A stretch of 64,000 nucleotides of DNA, taken from Catenulispora acidiphila DSM 44928 (GTDB lineage: Bacteria > Actinomycetota > Actinomycetes > Streptomycetales > Catenulisporaceae). The notes beneath the pieces were generated by a model. That model was not told where the DNA came from. It worked only from the letters and a program-made list of their open reading frames with translations, and did no database searches. Positions 42,342 to 50,531 of the stretch are shown here, piece by piece. The DNA lies in the NCBI RefSeq assembly GCF_000024025.1, contig NC_013131.1:6138001-6202000 (forward strand), given 5' to 3'. A program made the translations under genes and the position numbers. Each line of letters begins with the position of its first letter. Within the stretch, counting starts at the first letter, position 1.

Positions 42342-43553
42342 ATGTGGGAGAAGGAACGACGGTCCGTCGCGACGGTGTTCGCCACGCACGGCGCCGTCTC
42401 CGGGACGTTCGCCTCGCGCCTGCCGTGGATCTCCGACCACCTGCACCTGTCCGCGGGGAAACTCGGTATCGCGCTGCTCATGTCCTCGATCGGGGCGATC
42501 ACCACGATGCCCTTCGCCGGCCGCGCGGTCGCCCGCTACGGCACCCGGCTGACGGCGCGCGTGCTGATCGCCGCCTTCCTCGTGGTCGACGTGCTGACGC
42601 CGTGGATGCCGAGCCTGCTGGCCCTGATGGGCTGCACGCTGCTGGCCGGCGCGGCCGGAGGCACCTCCGACATGGCGATGAACGCCCAGGGCATCCTGGT
42701 CGAGAAGCGCCTGGGCCGCTCGATCATGTCCGGTCTGCACGGCAGCTGGAGCACCGGCGTCCTGATCGCCGCGCTGTTCGGCTCACTGGCCGCCCGCGAG
42801 CACCTCGACGCCCGGGTCCACTTCGCCATCGCCGGGGCGATCCTGTCGGTCGTGATGGTCTGGGGCACGCAGGGCTTCCACACCAGCGCGACCGACGTGG
42901 GCCTGGTCGAGGACGACTCGGAGTCCGTGCCGCTGTTCGTGATCCCGCGCGGCGTGATCCTGCTCATCGGGCTGGTCGGCTTCTGCGGGATCTACGCCGA
43001 GGTCGCGGCGCAGGACTGGTCGTCGGTCTACATGCACCGCGCGCTGCACGGCGGCGAAGCCGAGGCGGCGTTCACCACCGGCATGTTCGCCTTCACCATG
43101 GCCGCCGGACGGCTGTCCGGGGACGCGGTGGTGGGGCGTCTCGGCGCGACGACGACGGTGCGCGCCTGCGGAGTCCTCGGCGCCCTCGGCGGCGTGCTGG
43201 TCGTCGTGGCGCAAGGACCGGTCCCGGCGGTCATCGGCTTCATGCTGATCGGCGTCGGGGTGTCGGTCGTGGTGCCGCTGGCCTTCGCCGCCGCCGGACA
43301 CGCCGGACCGAGCCCGACGATGGGCGTCGCGGGCGTCGCGACCATCGCCTACGGAGCGGGCATGGCGGCGCCGGGCATGATCGGCGGCATCGCGGACCTG
43401 ACGTCGCTGCGCGTGGCGTTCTGCGCGGTCGCGGTGCTCGCCGGGATGGTCGCGCTCGGCGGCGGGCTGCTGGGACGGAACGCGCCGACGGCAGTGCACG
43501 GCGTGCCAGGGCCTCGGGCCGTGGAGGCCGAGGCGCTGGCTACCGAAGGCTGA
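42342..43553 (+). CDS. major facilitator superfamily transporter
   Basis: 403 residues with about twelve membrane segments. The loop 2-3 motif appears as GRAVARYGTRLTARV, and the first helix as VATVFATHGAVSGTFASRLPW, as in the YbjJ/FucP-like MFS group. Substrate unknown; a drug or sugar exporter is possible. Ribosome binding site GGCGGAG and the ATG at 42342 decide the start. The frame stays open upstream across the intergenic region without coding bias. Confidence 0.88.
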   Translation: MWEKERRSVATVFATHGAVSGTFASRLPWISDHLHLSAGKLGIALLMSSIGAITTMPFAGRAVARYGTRLTARVLIAAFLVVDVLTPWMPSLLALMGCTLLAGAAGGTSDMAMNAQGILVEKRLGRSIMSGLHGSWSTGVLIAALFGSLAAREHLDARVHFAIAGAILSVVMVWGTQGFHTSATDVGLVEDDSESVPLFVIPRGVILLIGLVGFCGIYAEVAAQDWSSVYMHRALHGGEAEAAFTTGMFAFTMAAGRLSGDAVVGRLGATTTVRACGVLGALGGVLVVVAQGPVPAVIGFMLIGVGVSVVVPLAFAAAGHAGPSPTMGVAGVATIAYGAGMAAPGMIGGIADLTSLRVAFCAVAVLAGMVALGGGLLGRNAPTAVHGVPGPRAVEAEALATEG

Positions 43554-43562
43554 TCCGCCGCC

Positions 43563-46500
43563 TCACCCCGCGTTGAAGTACGAAGCCTCCGGGTGGTGCG
43601 CGACGATCGCGTCCGTCGACTGCTCCGGGTGCAGCTGGTACTCCTCCGACAGCTGCACGTTGATCCGCTCCGGCTTCAGCAGCTCCACGATCTTCGTCCG
43701 GTCCTCCAGGTCCGGGCACGCGGGATATCCGAAGGAGTACCGGCATCCCCGGTACTCCACCTTGAACAGACCCTCCGTGGACTCCGGGTCCTCCGCGGCG
43801 TAGCCGAGCTCGTCGCGGACCCGCGCGTGCCAGTACTCAGCCAGCGCCTCGGCCAGCTGCACCGACAAGCCGTGCAGCTCCATGTATTCGCGGTAGGAGT
43901 TCGCGGCGAACAGCTCCCCGGTCGCCTCGGCGATCCGCGCGCCGACCGTCACCAGCTGGAACGGCGCGACGTCCACTTCCCCGCTCTCCTGCGGACGCCA
44001 GAAGTCCGACAGGCACAGGTGACGGTCACGCCGCTGACGCGGGAACGTGAAGCTGGTCCGCTGCTCCCCGCTCTCGTCCAGGATCAGCAGGCTGTCGCCC
44101 TTGCTCACCGCCGGGAAGTAGCCGTAGACCACCGCCGCGTCCAGCAGGTTCTCAGTCTGCAGACGCTCCAGCCACATCCGCAGGCGCGGGCGTCCCTCGG
44201 TCTCGACTAGTTCCTCATAGGAACGCCCGCCCGAGCCGCGCCCGGGCTTGAGTCCCCACTGTCCGAGGAACAGCGCGCGCTCGTCGAGGTAGGGCGCGTA
44301 CTCCGCCAGCCGGATGCCCTTCACCATGCGGTCGCCCCAGAACGGCGGCGCGGGGATCGGGTTGTCCAGCGCGACGTCGGAGCGCGCCGGGATCGGCTCG
44401 TCCGGGATCTCGCGCAGCGGCCCGGAGGCCTTCACCCGGCGCGGACGCAGCGCGGGCAGGGACGCCCCCGGCACGCCGGCCTTCACCGCCGCGACCGCGT
44501 CCATCAGGTTCAGTCCCTCGAACGCGTCGCGGGCGTAGCGGACCTCGCCGTCGTACAGCTCGGCGAGATCCTGCTCGACGTAGGCGCGGGTGAGCGCGGC
44601 GCCGCCGAGCAGCACCGGCCAGCGGTCCGCCACCCCGCGGGTGTTCATCTCCTCGAGGTTCTCCTTCATCACCACCGTGGACTTCACCAGCAGCCCGGAC
44701 ATCCCGATGGCGTCGGCGGCGTGCTCCTCGGCGGCGTCCAGGATGGTCTGCAGCGGCTGCTTGATGCCGAGGTTGACCACGTTGTAGCCGTTGTTCGACA
44801 AGATGATGTCGACCAGGTTCTTGCCGATGTCGTGGACGTCGCCCTTCACCGTGGCGAGCACGATCGTGCCCTTGCCGGTGGAGTCCGACTTCTCCATGTG
44901 CGGCTCCAGGTGCGCCACCGCGGTCTTCATGGTCTCCGCGCTCTGCAGCACGAACGGCAGCTGCATCTCCCCGGAGCCGAACAGCTCGCCGACCGTCTTC
45001 ATGCCGTCCAGCAGCACCTCGTTGACGATCTCCAGCGCCGGACGCTCGCCGAGCGCCTCGTCCAGGTCGGCCTCCAGACCCTTGCGCTCGCCGTCGATGA
45101 TGCGGCGCTTGAGGCGCTCGTTCAGCGGCAGCGCGGCCAGCTCGTCGGCGCGCGAGGCCTTCAGGGAGGCCGCGTCCACGCCCTCGAACAGCTCCAGCAG
45201 CCGGGTCAGCGGGTCGTAGCCCTCGGCGCGGCGGTCGTAGACCAGGTCCAGGGCGGTCTTGCGCTGCTCCTCCGGGATGCGGGCGATCGGCAGGATCTTG
45301 GAGGCGTGGACGATCGCCGAGTCCAGTCCGGCCTCGACGCACTCGTGCAGGAACACCGAGTTCAGGACCTGGCGCGCGGCGGGGTTCAGGCCGAAGGAGA
45401 TGTTCGACAGGCCCAGCGTGGTCTGCACGTCCGGGTGCCGGCGCTTCAGCTCCCGGATGCCCTCGATGGTCTCCAGGCCGTCGCGGCGCGACTCCTCCTG
45501 CCCGGTACAGATGGTGAAGGTCAGACAGTCCACGAGGATCGAGTCCTCCGGGACGCCCCAGTTGCCGGTGATGTCCTCGATCAGCCGCTCGGCGATCGCC
45601 ACCTTGTGCTCGGCGGTGCGCGCCTGGCCCTGCTCGTCGATGGTCAGGGCGATGACGCCGGCGCCGTGCGCGGACACCAGCTCCATGATGCGGGCGAAGC
45701 GCGAGGTCGGTCCGTCGCCGTCCTCGTAGTTCACCGAGTTGATCACGGCGCGCCCGCCGAGCGTCTCCAGCCCGGCCTGCAGCACCTGCGGCTCGGTGGA
45801 GTCCAGCACGATCGGCAGCGTGGAGGCGGTCGCGAAGCGGCTGGCGACCTGCTGCATGTCCCGGACGCCGTCGCGGCCGACGTAGTCCACGCACAGGTCG
45901 AGCATGTGCGCGCCGTCGCGGATCTGGTTGCGGGCGATCTCCACGCACGCGTCCCAGTTCTCGGCCAGCAGCGCCTCGCGGAACGCCTTGGAGCCGTTGG
46001 TGTTCGCGCGCTCGCCGATCGCCAGATAGCTGATGTCCTGCCGGAACGGCACGTGCTGATACAGCGAGGACGCCCCGGGCTCGCGCTTGGGATCGCGCTG
46101 CGGCACCTCCCGGCCGCCGAGGCTCTCCACCAACTGCCGCAGGTGCTCCGGGGTGGTGCCGCAGCAGCCGCCGATGAGCGCGATGCCGAACTGGTCGACG
46201 AACCGCGCGTGCCAGTCCACGAGCTCCTCCGGGCTCAGCGGATAGTGCGCGCCGTCGGAGGTCAGCACCGGAAGTCCGGCGTTGGGCATGCAGGAGAGCC
46301 CGATGGTGGAGTGCTTGGCCAGGTAGCGCAGGTGCTCGCTCATCTCGGCCGGGCCGGTGGAGCAGTTCAGTCCGATGCGCTCGATGCCCAGGGACTCCAG
46401 CGCGGTCAGCGCCGCGCCGACCTCGGTGCCCAGCAGCATCGTGCCGGTGGTCTCGAACGCCGCCGAGGCCCAGACCGGGACGTCGATCCCGGCGGCGCGC

Positions 46501-47072
46501 GCCGCGGCCTTCGCCCCCAGCACCGAGGCCTTGATCTGCAGCAGGTCCTGGCTGGTCTCCACCAGCAGGGCGTCCGCGCCGCCGGCGATCAGCCCGGCGG
46601 CCTCGGCCTGGTAGGCGTCGCGCAGGGTGGCGTAGCCGATCTGGCCCAGCGACGGCAGCTTGGTCCCCGGACCGATGGAGCCGATCACCCAGCGCGGCTT
46701 GTCGGCGGTGGCGAAGCCGTCGGCGACCTCGCGGGCCAGCCGGGCGCCGGCTTCGGAGAGCTCGAAGACGCGGTCGGAGATGTCGTAGTCGCCGAGGTTG
46801 GTGTGGTTCGCGCCGAAGGTGTTGGTCTCCACGCAGTCCACGCCGGCGCGGAAGTACTCCTCGTGGACGGTCTGCACGATGTCGGGGCGGGAGATGTTCA
46901 GGATCTCGTTGCAGCCCTCGTGGCCCTGGAAGTCGTCCAGCGTGGGATTCTGCGCCTGCAGCATGGTGCCCATGGCTCCGTCGGCGACCACCACCCTGGT
47001 CCGGAGTGCTTCGCGGAGTGCGGCGATCCGGGCGTTTCCGGCGTGCGCGGAAGGGGCGGCGGTCGAGGCCAT
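43563..47072 (-). CDS. metH: cobalamin-dependent methionine synthase
   Basis: 1169 residues, slightly shorter than E. coli MetH (1227). Order: homocysteine domain with zinc cysteines (GLNCST and IGGCCGTTPEH), 5-methyltetrahydrofolate domain (GERANTNGSKAFREALL...), cobalamin cap and B12 domain with the DVHDIGKNL axial-His motif near residue 770, and the SAM-dependent reactivation domain (RHLCLSDFW, EYWHARVRDELGY, GCRYSFGYPACP). Makes methionine from homocysteine. The ATG at 47072 follows GGAGG. I find no cobalamin riboswitch in the 130 bp upstream. Confidence 0.98.
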   Translation of the reverse strand: MASTAAPSAHAGNARIAALREALRTRVVVADGAMGTMLQAQNPTLDDFQGHEGCNEILNISRPDIVQTVHEEYFRAGVDCVETNTFGANHTNLGDYDISDRVFELSEAGARLAREVADGFATADKPRWVIGSIGPGTKLPSLGQIGYATLRDAYQAEAAGLIAGGADALLVETSQDLLQIKASVLGAKAAARAAGIDVPVWASAAFETTGTMLLGTEVGAALTALESLGIERIGLNCSTGPAEMSEHLRYLAKHSTIGLSCMPNAGLPVLTSDGAHYPLSPEELVDWHARFVDQFGIALIGGCCGTTPEHLRQLVESLGGREVPQRDPKREPGASSLYQHVPFRQDISYLAIGERANTNGSKAFREALLAENWDACVEIARNQIRDGAHMLDLCVDYVGRDGVRDMQQVASRFATASTLPIVLDSTEPQVLQAGLETLGGRAVINSVNYEDGDGPTSRFARIMELVSAHGAGVIALTIDEQGQARTAEHKVAIAERLIEDITGNWGVPEDSILVDCLTFTICTGQEESRRDGLETIEGIRELKRRHPDVQTTLGLSNISFGLNPAARQVLNSVFLHECVEAGLDSAIVHASKILPIARIPEEQRKTALDLVYDRRAEGYDPLTRLLELFEGVDAASLKASRADELAALPLNERLKRRIIDGERKGLEADLDEALGERPALEIVNEVLLDGMKTVGELFGSGEMQLPFVLQSAETMKTAVAHLEPHMEKSDSTGKGTIVLATVKGDVHDIGKNLVDIILSNNGYNVVNLGIKQPLQTILDAAEEHAADAIGMSGLLVKSTVVMKENLEEMNTRGVADRWPVLLGGAALTRAYVEQDLAELYDGEVRYARDAFEGLNLMDAVAAVKAGVPGASLPALRPRRVKASGPLREIPDEPIPARSDVALDNPIPAPPFWGDRMVKGIRLAEYAPYLDERALFLGQWGLKPGRGSGGRSYEELVETEGRPRLRMWLERLQTENLLDAAVVYGYFPAVSKGDSLLILDESGEQRTSFTFPRQRRDRHLCLSDFWRPQESGEVDVAPFQLVTVGARIAEATGELFAANSYREYMELHGLSVQLAEALAEYWHARVRDELGYAAEDPESTEGLFKVEYRGCRYSFGYPACPDLEDRTKIVELLKPERINVQLSEEYQLHPEQSTDAIVAHHPEASYFNAG

Positions 47073-47114
47073 GGGGATTCCTCCGGGGTGAGCGGCTGCT
47101 CTTACGTGACCAAC

Positions 47115-47159
47115 GGACACGAGTCTAGTCCGGGAGCACTCCCCGGACAGGGCGTGTCC
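47115..47159. terminator. nested stem-loop between the helical-repeat gene and metH
   Basis: GGACAC/GTGTCC surrounds GTCCGGG/CCCGGAC (47128-47148). It follows the minus-strand gene ending at 47204 and precedes metH. It may terminate the former or structure the metH leader. No T-run is present. Confidence 0.5.
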
Positions 47160-47203
47160 ACTTGCTGGAGCGGCGCGGGTTCGGCGGCGCCCTGGCGGGG
47201 TTG

Positions 47204-49423
47204 TCAGGTGGTGGAGGCTGACGGCGCAGCGTGGGCCGGCGGGGCGGCGATCGGGGACGCGGCTGGTGGCTGGGGTGCTGGCTTGGTTGGTGTCTGTGGT
47301 GCCGCGTTGGCTGGTGTCTGTGGTGCTGCCTCGGCTGGTGTCTGTGGTGCTGCCTCGGCTGTTGTCTCTGGTGCTGCCTCGGTTGGTGTCTCTGGTGCTG
47401 TCTTGGCCGCAGACTCGCCGATCTCCTCGATGGCCGCTGCGACCACCCCCTCGACCACCGCCTCGACCGGCATCCGACCGCCGGCGACCTGCCGCGCGAC
47501 CTCGGCCCAGCGCTCGGGTCGGCCGTCCAGACGCGCGGCGACCAGGGCTTCGAGCGGGAAGTGGCCGGTGCGGTCGAGTTCGGCTTCGTCACGGAGCATC
47601 TGGCCGCCGAACGCTTCCTCGTCCAGGACGTCGAGCCAGTGCCGGCGCGGTATCCGCTTGGCCGCCTCGACCAGCGGCTCGGCGCTTCCGGCGGCCATGG
47701 ACGCGCGGACGGCGGGCTGCACGGCGTCCAGGCTTCCGGCGCGTTCCAGGTCCAGCGCCCAGACCGGTTCCGGCCCGGCGGCCTCGGCGAGGGCGCCGTA
47801 GAGGCAGGTCAGCGTGGCCGGATCGGCCCGGTCCAGCACCGCGGCGACCAGCCGGTGCAGCAGCGTCGGGGCGTCGGTGAGCGACCAGGCAAGGTCCATG
47901 AGCCGGTCGGTGCGCTCGCCGAGCAGGCTGACGGCCCACGCGCGCACCTCGTGCGCCGGCTCGGAGGCGGCGTAGGCGCGGAAGGCGCGCTTCAGGACTT
48001 TCGGCGGAATGATCTCGCGGTACATGACATGCCGGGCATAACCGCCGTGGACCTGCTCCAAGACGAAGTCCGGACACAGGTCGTTGCCCAGCAATTCACG
48101 CTGCCCGCCGACACTGCCGCCGACGCCGCGCGCGACCAACGGCCTGCTCAGCGGACCGCTGCGCAACATCCAGTCCATTTTGTAGGCAACGACGTTCGGA
48201 CGCCGCGTTTCCACCAAGCCGGCAAGGTAGCGGGCTGCGACATCGCGCGGAGCGAGGGCCAGCAGCAGGTTCTGCGTGGCGTGGCTGGAACGGTGCGGAT
48301 GCAGGAATCGATGCACGCTGCCAGGCGCCTCATCAGAGTGCAGAAGCTCGCCGACCGACCCGGCGAAGCTGCCACTGAGGTCGATCGCGGCGGCCCAGCG
48401 CACATGATCCTCGCCCAGCTCCTCGGCCAAACGACGCGCGAGCAGCACCCTGACATCGCCCGTCGCCCGGCGGAACCACGGCCGCGCATACTCGGCGGGC
48501 GTGCACACAGCCAGCGCCAGAGCCAACGCCGCCGGCCGCGTGTGATCAAGAACCTGCTCAGCACTCAGGGATCCAGCACACAACGCCTCGAGCGCGAGCG
48601 CCCGCAGGCGTGTGACGGCGGCACCGAGGTCGGCATCGACCGGAGCCTCCTCGACCAGCACCCGGACATACGCCTCAAGCCCAAGCGGACGCGGCGCCAC
48701 ATGCTCAGGCTGCTGCACCAACCGCCGCGCAAGCATCCGCCGCACCGCCGCCGGACCGCACCTCGAGACGTACGCGACGACCGCCGGCGCCAGCGGCAGC
48801 GCGGCAGTCGCAACAGCCTCGGCGAGCTGGTCAGGAGTGAGGGCGGCAAGAGCGGGCGCCACATCAGCCGGACGCGCCGAACCCAGCAACCGCAGCACGG
48901 CAACCGGGCCAGGGACCGCGTCGAGGGAGGCTTCACGGAGGCGCACGCTGTCGGTCGGCCAGGTTGGCGAAGGCGGTGCAGCCGGCGTGGTCGGCGCAGC
49001 TGGCACTGTGAGCGAGGTCGACCCGGTCGGGACCGCGAGCGAGATCGGCGCGGCCAGCACAGGCGGCGTGATCGGTACAGCCAGTGCGGTCGGCGCAGCT
49101 GGCACAGTGAGCGAGGTCGATCCAGTCGGCACCGTGAGCGAGATCGGCGCGGCCAGCACGGTCGGCGAGGTCGGTGCGGCCAGCGCGGTGTCCGAGATGG
49201 ATCCAGTCAACTCGGTCAGCGCAGTCATCGCGGTGGTAGCAGTGGTAGTCGTCGGCGCGGTCGGCATGCTCGGTGCTGCGCGGGAGGCCAATCCCGTCGG
49301 CGCGGCCGATCCGGTCTGGCCAGTCGACGCGGTGGTCGCGATCGCCGCGATCGCCGTGGTCGCCACCGCCGATGCCGTCTCCGTCGGCCCGCCCGGCAAC
49401 GTCACGGACGCCTGATCTGCCAC
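47204..49423 (-). CDS. 739-residue protein: helical repeat core between low-complexity tails
   Basis: Not recognised. Residues ~1-160 are Ala/Thr/Pro/Ser/Val-rich with a 33-residue near-duplicate (PISLTVPTGSTSLTVPAAP). Residues ~165-650 look like a folded, mostly helical domain reminiscent of HEAT-type solenoids, with Arg/Leu-rich helices and conserved-looking segments (HPHRSSHATQNLLLALAPRD, YKMDWMLRSGPLSRPL, GYARHVMYREIIPPKVLKRAF). The last ~85 residues repeat TPAEAAPQ. No signal or membrane segment. The GTG at 49423 lies 6 nt after CAAGAT, embedded in a palindrome. Low-complexity ends look like lineage-specific expansions. Confidence 0.65.
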   Translation of the reverse strand: MADQASVTLPGGPTETASAVATTAIAAIATTASTGQTGSAAPTGLASRAAPSMPTAPTTTTATTAMTALTELTGSISDTALAAPTSPTVLAAPISLTVPTGSTSLTVPAAPTALAVPITPPVLAAPISLAVPTGSTSLTVPAAPTTPAAPPSPTWPTDSVRLREASLDAVPGPVAVLRLLGSARPADVAPALAALTPDQLAEAVATAALPLAPAVVAYVSRCGPAAVRRMLARRLVQQPEHVAPRPLGLEAYVRVLVEEAPVDADLGAAVTRLRALALEALCAGSLSAEQVLDHTRPAALALALAVCTPAEYARPWFRRATGDVRVLLARRLAEELGEDHVRWAAAIDLSGSFAGSVGELLHSDEAPGSVHRFLHPHRSSHATQNLLLALAPRDVAARYLAGLVETRRPNVVAYKMDWMLRSGPLSRPLVARGVGGSVGGQRELLGNDLCPDFVLEQVHGGYARHVMYREIIPPKVLKRAFRAYAASEPAHEVRAWAVSLLGERTDRLMDLAWSLTDAPTLLHRLVAAVLDRADPATLTCLYGALAEAAGPEPVWALDLERAGSLDAVQPAVRASMAAGSAEPLVEAAKRIPRRHWLDVLDEEAFGGQMLRDEAELDRTGHFPLEALVAARLDGRPERWAEVARQVAGGRMPVEAVVEGVVAAAIEEIGESAAKTAPETPTEAAPETTAEAAPQTPAEAAPQTPANAAPQTPTKPAPQPPAASPIAAPPAHAAPSASTT
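47289..47408 (-). repeat. five 24-bp tandem repeats
   Basis: GGTGTCTGTGGTGCTGCCTC-type units (plus-strand reading) repeat five times, the second and third being identical. They encode the TPAEAAPQ tail. Confidence 0.9.
48990..49159 (-). repeat. two ~71-bp copies with 99-bp period
   Basis: The segment at 48990-49060 recurs at 49089-49159 with few changes and encodes the duplicated 33-residue Thr/Pro/Ser block. Confidence 0.75.
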
Positions 49424-49440
49424 CAGGGCATCTTGCCCTG
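49424..49440. promoter_or_regulatory. palindrome abutting the start codon of the helical-repeat gene
   Basis: CAGGGC and GCCCTG enclose ATCTT immediately before the GTG. It covers the putative -10 hexamer, so it could be an operator or a 5'-end hairpin. Confidence 0.45.
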
Positions 49441-49777
49441 TCTGGGCGAATCTGAGTACTCCTCAGCTCGCTGGGGGTGAGGAGTGCTGGTGTCGGGCGG
49501 TACTCGACCTGCACCGCCCTGGCGCGCACGATGGTCGCCGGCATCGCGCCGGCCGCCGCCACGTAACAGGGATCCGCGCTACCGCAGCACCATGCCACGA
49601 AAGCGCCCGCCACGAAACATCGTGGCGGGCGCAGCCGGCGGACCGGTGGCTGTCGACGACCGGTCGGTCCGTCCATCGTTCCCGATATCGGCTCACTGCT
49701 GGTTACGGCCCATTCCGACCGTTCCGGCGGCGAGTGCCGACACCGTCTAGCAGTAGCGCATCCTATCTTCCCCGGGC
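49441..49777. other. non-coding interval with two stem-loops
   Basis: AGTACTCCTCA/TGAGGAGTGCT (49455-49488, one mismatch, 12-nt loop) and a perfect 13-bp stem GCGCCCGCCACGA/TCGTGGCGGGCGC with loop AACA (49603-49632). No gene ends nearby on either strand, so the second looks like an orphan terminator and might end a small RNA or an unrecognised gene. Short frames here lack coding bias. Confidence 0.45.
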
Positions 49778-49821
49778 GATGTAAAGCATGCTTGACACCT
49801 GCTCGATGTAAAGCGTACTTT
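49778..49821 (+). promoter_or_regulatory. promoter with two operator copies for the XRE gene
   Basis: TTGACA (49792-49797), 18 nt, TACTTT (49816-49821), then 6 nt to the ATG. GATGTAAAGC(A/G)T(G/A)CTT occurs at 49778-49793 and 49805-49820, 27 bp apart, each centred on an AAGCATGCTT-like palindrome and covering the -35 and -10. Confidence 0.75.
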
Positions 49822-49827
49822 CCATCC

Positions 49828-50025
49828 ATGCGGAACGACATGCGGGCACTGCGGCAGGGCAAGGGCCTGTCGCAGCAGGACCTGGGCGAAGCGCTCGGGG
49901 TCTCGCGGCAGACGGTCAACGCGATCGAGCAGAGCCGCTACGATCCCTCGCTCCCCCTGGCGATCCGCATCGCACGGTATTTCGGCACAACAGTGGAGGG
50001 GATGTTCCATGTCGACGGATGCTGA
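49828..50025 (+). CDS. small XRE-family regulator
   Basis: 65 residues, a single Cro/CI-type helix-turn-helix (RALRQGKGLSQQDLGEALGVSRQTVNAIEQSRYDPSLPLAIRIARYF) with the short VEGMF tail of the YozG-like group. It probably represses its own operon at the two sites overlapping its promoter. Start ATG 6 nt after TACTTT indicates a leaderless mRNA. It overlaps the membrane-protein gene by 17 bp. Confidence 0.9.
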   Translation: MRNDMRALRQGKGLSQQDLGEALGVSRQTVNAIEQSRYDPSLPLAIRIARYFGTTVEGMFHVDGC

Positions 50026-50482
50026 CAGGAACGCGGGGGGCGCTCGCGACGCTGAAAACGCTGGCATCGCGAGCGCACCGAGCAGCGCCCGACAGCGCGG
50101 CGCCCGGCGCCAATCGTGGATCGTGCCGGTGACGGCGGCCGTGCTGGGCGCGGCGTTCCTGGCGATCTACCTGGGCCACCACAATGTGGGGATGGCCGTT
50201 TCCGGCCTGCTCATCATGCTCGGCTACGCGGCCGTGCTGGTCATCGGCTCACGCCGGTCGGAGGCGGTGTCGCTGCTGCGCGGCGAGACCGGCGACGAGC
50301 GCGCCCGCTCGATCGAGCAGCGCGCGTCCGCCCTCACGCTGCACGTGCTGGCCCTCGTGCTGGTCGGCGGGTACATCGTCGCGCTGATCCGCGGCCACGA
50401 ATCGGGGACCTGGGCCGGCCTGTGCGCGGTCCTCGGCGGTACCTATCTGCTCTCGACGGTCGTCCTGACCCGGCGCGGCTGA
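50009..50482 (+). CDS. DUF2178-like membrane protein
   Basis: 157 residues. A ~35-residue polar N-terminus, two hydrophobic hairpin segments (IVPVTAAVLGAAFLAIYL, MAVSGLLIMLGYAAVLVIG), the cytoplasmic motif GETGDERARSIEQRASALT, and two further segments. The motif and the pairing with a small XRE regulator match DUF2178. Such two-gene units are widespread, and their role (possibly envelope stress or antimicrobial response) is not established. Overlaps the regulator by 17 bp. Confidence 0.82.
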   Translation: MSTDADRNAGGARDAENAGIASAPSSARQRGARRQSWIVPVTAAVLGAAFLAIYLGHHNVGMAVSGLLIMLGYAAVLVIGSRRSEAVSLLRGETGDERARSIEQRASALTLHVLALVLVGGYIVALIRGHESGTWAGLCAVLGGTYLLSTVVLTRRG

Positions 50483-50523
50483 GGCGCCGTGGCGCGGAAC
50501 CCCCGGTTCCACGCCACGGCGCC
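50483..50523. terminator. strong bidirectional stem-loop terminator
   Basis: 19-nt arms (50483-50501 and 50505-50523) pair with a single mismatch around CCC. It starts at the DUF2178 stop and precedes the end of the convergent amidase gene. Confidence 0.85.
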
Positions 50524-50531
50524 GTCTTCCG

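Noticed and set aside
47073-47203. Cobalamin riboswitch upstream of metH
   Set aside because: No B12-box-like sequence is seen. The nested hairpin is too small and better explained as a terminator or leader stem.
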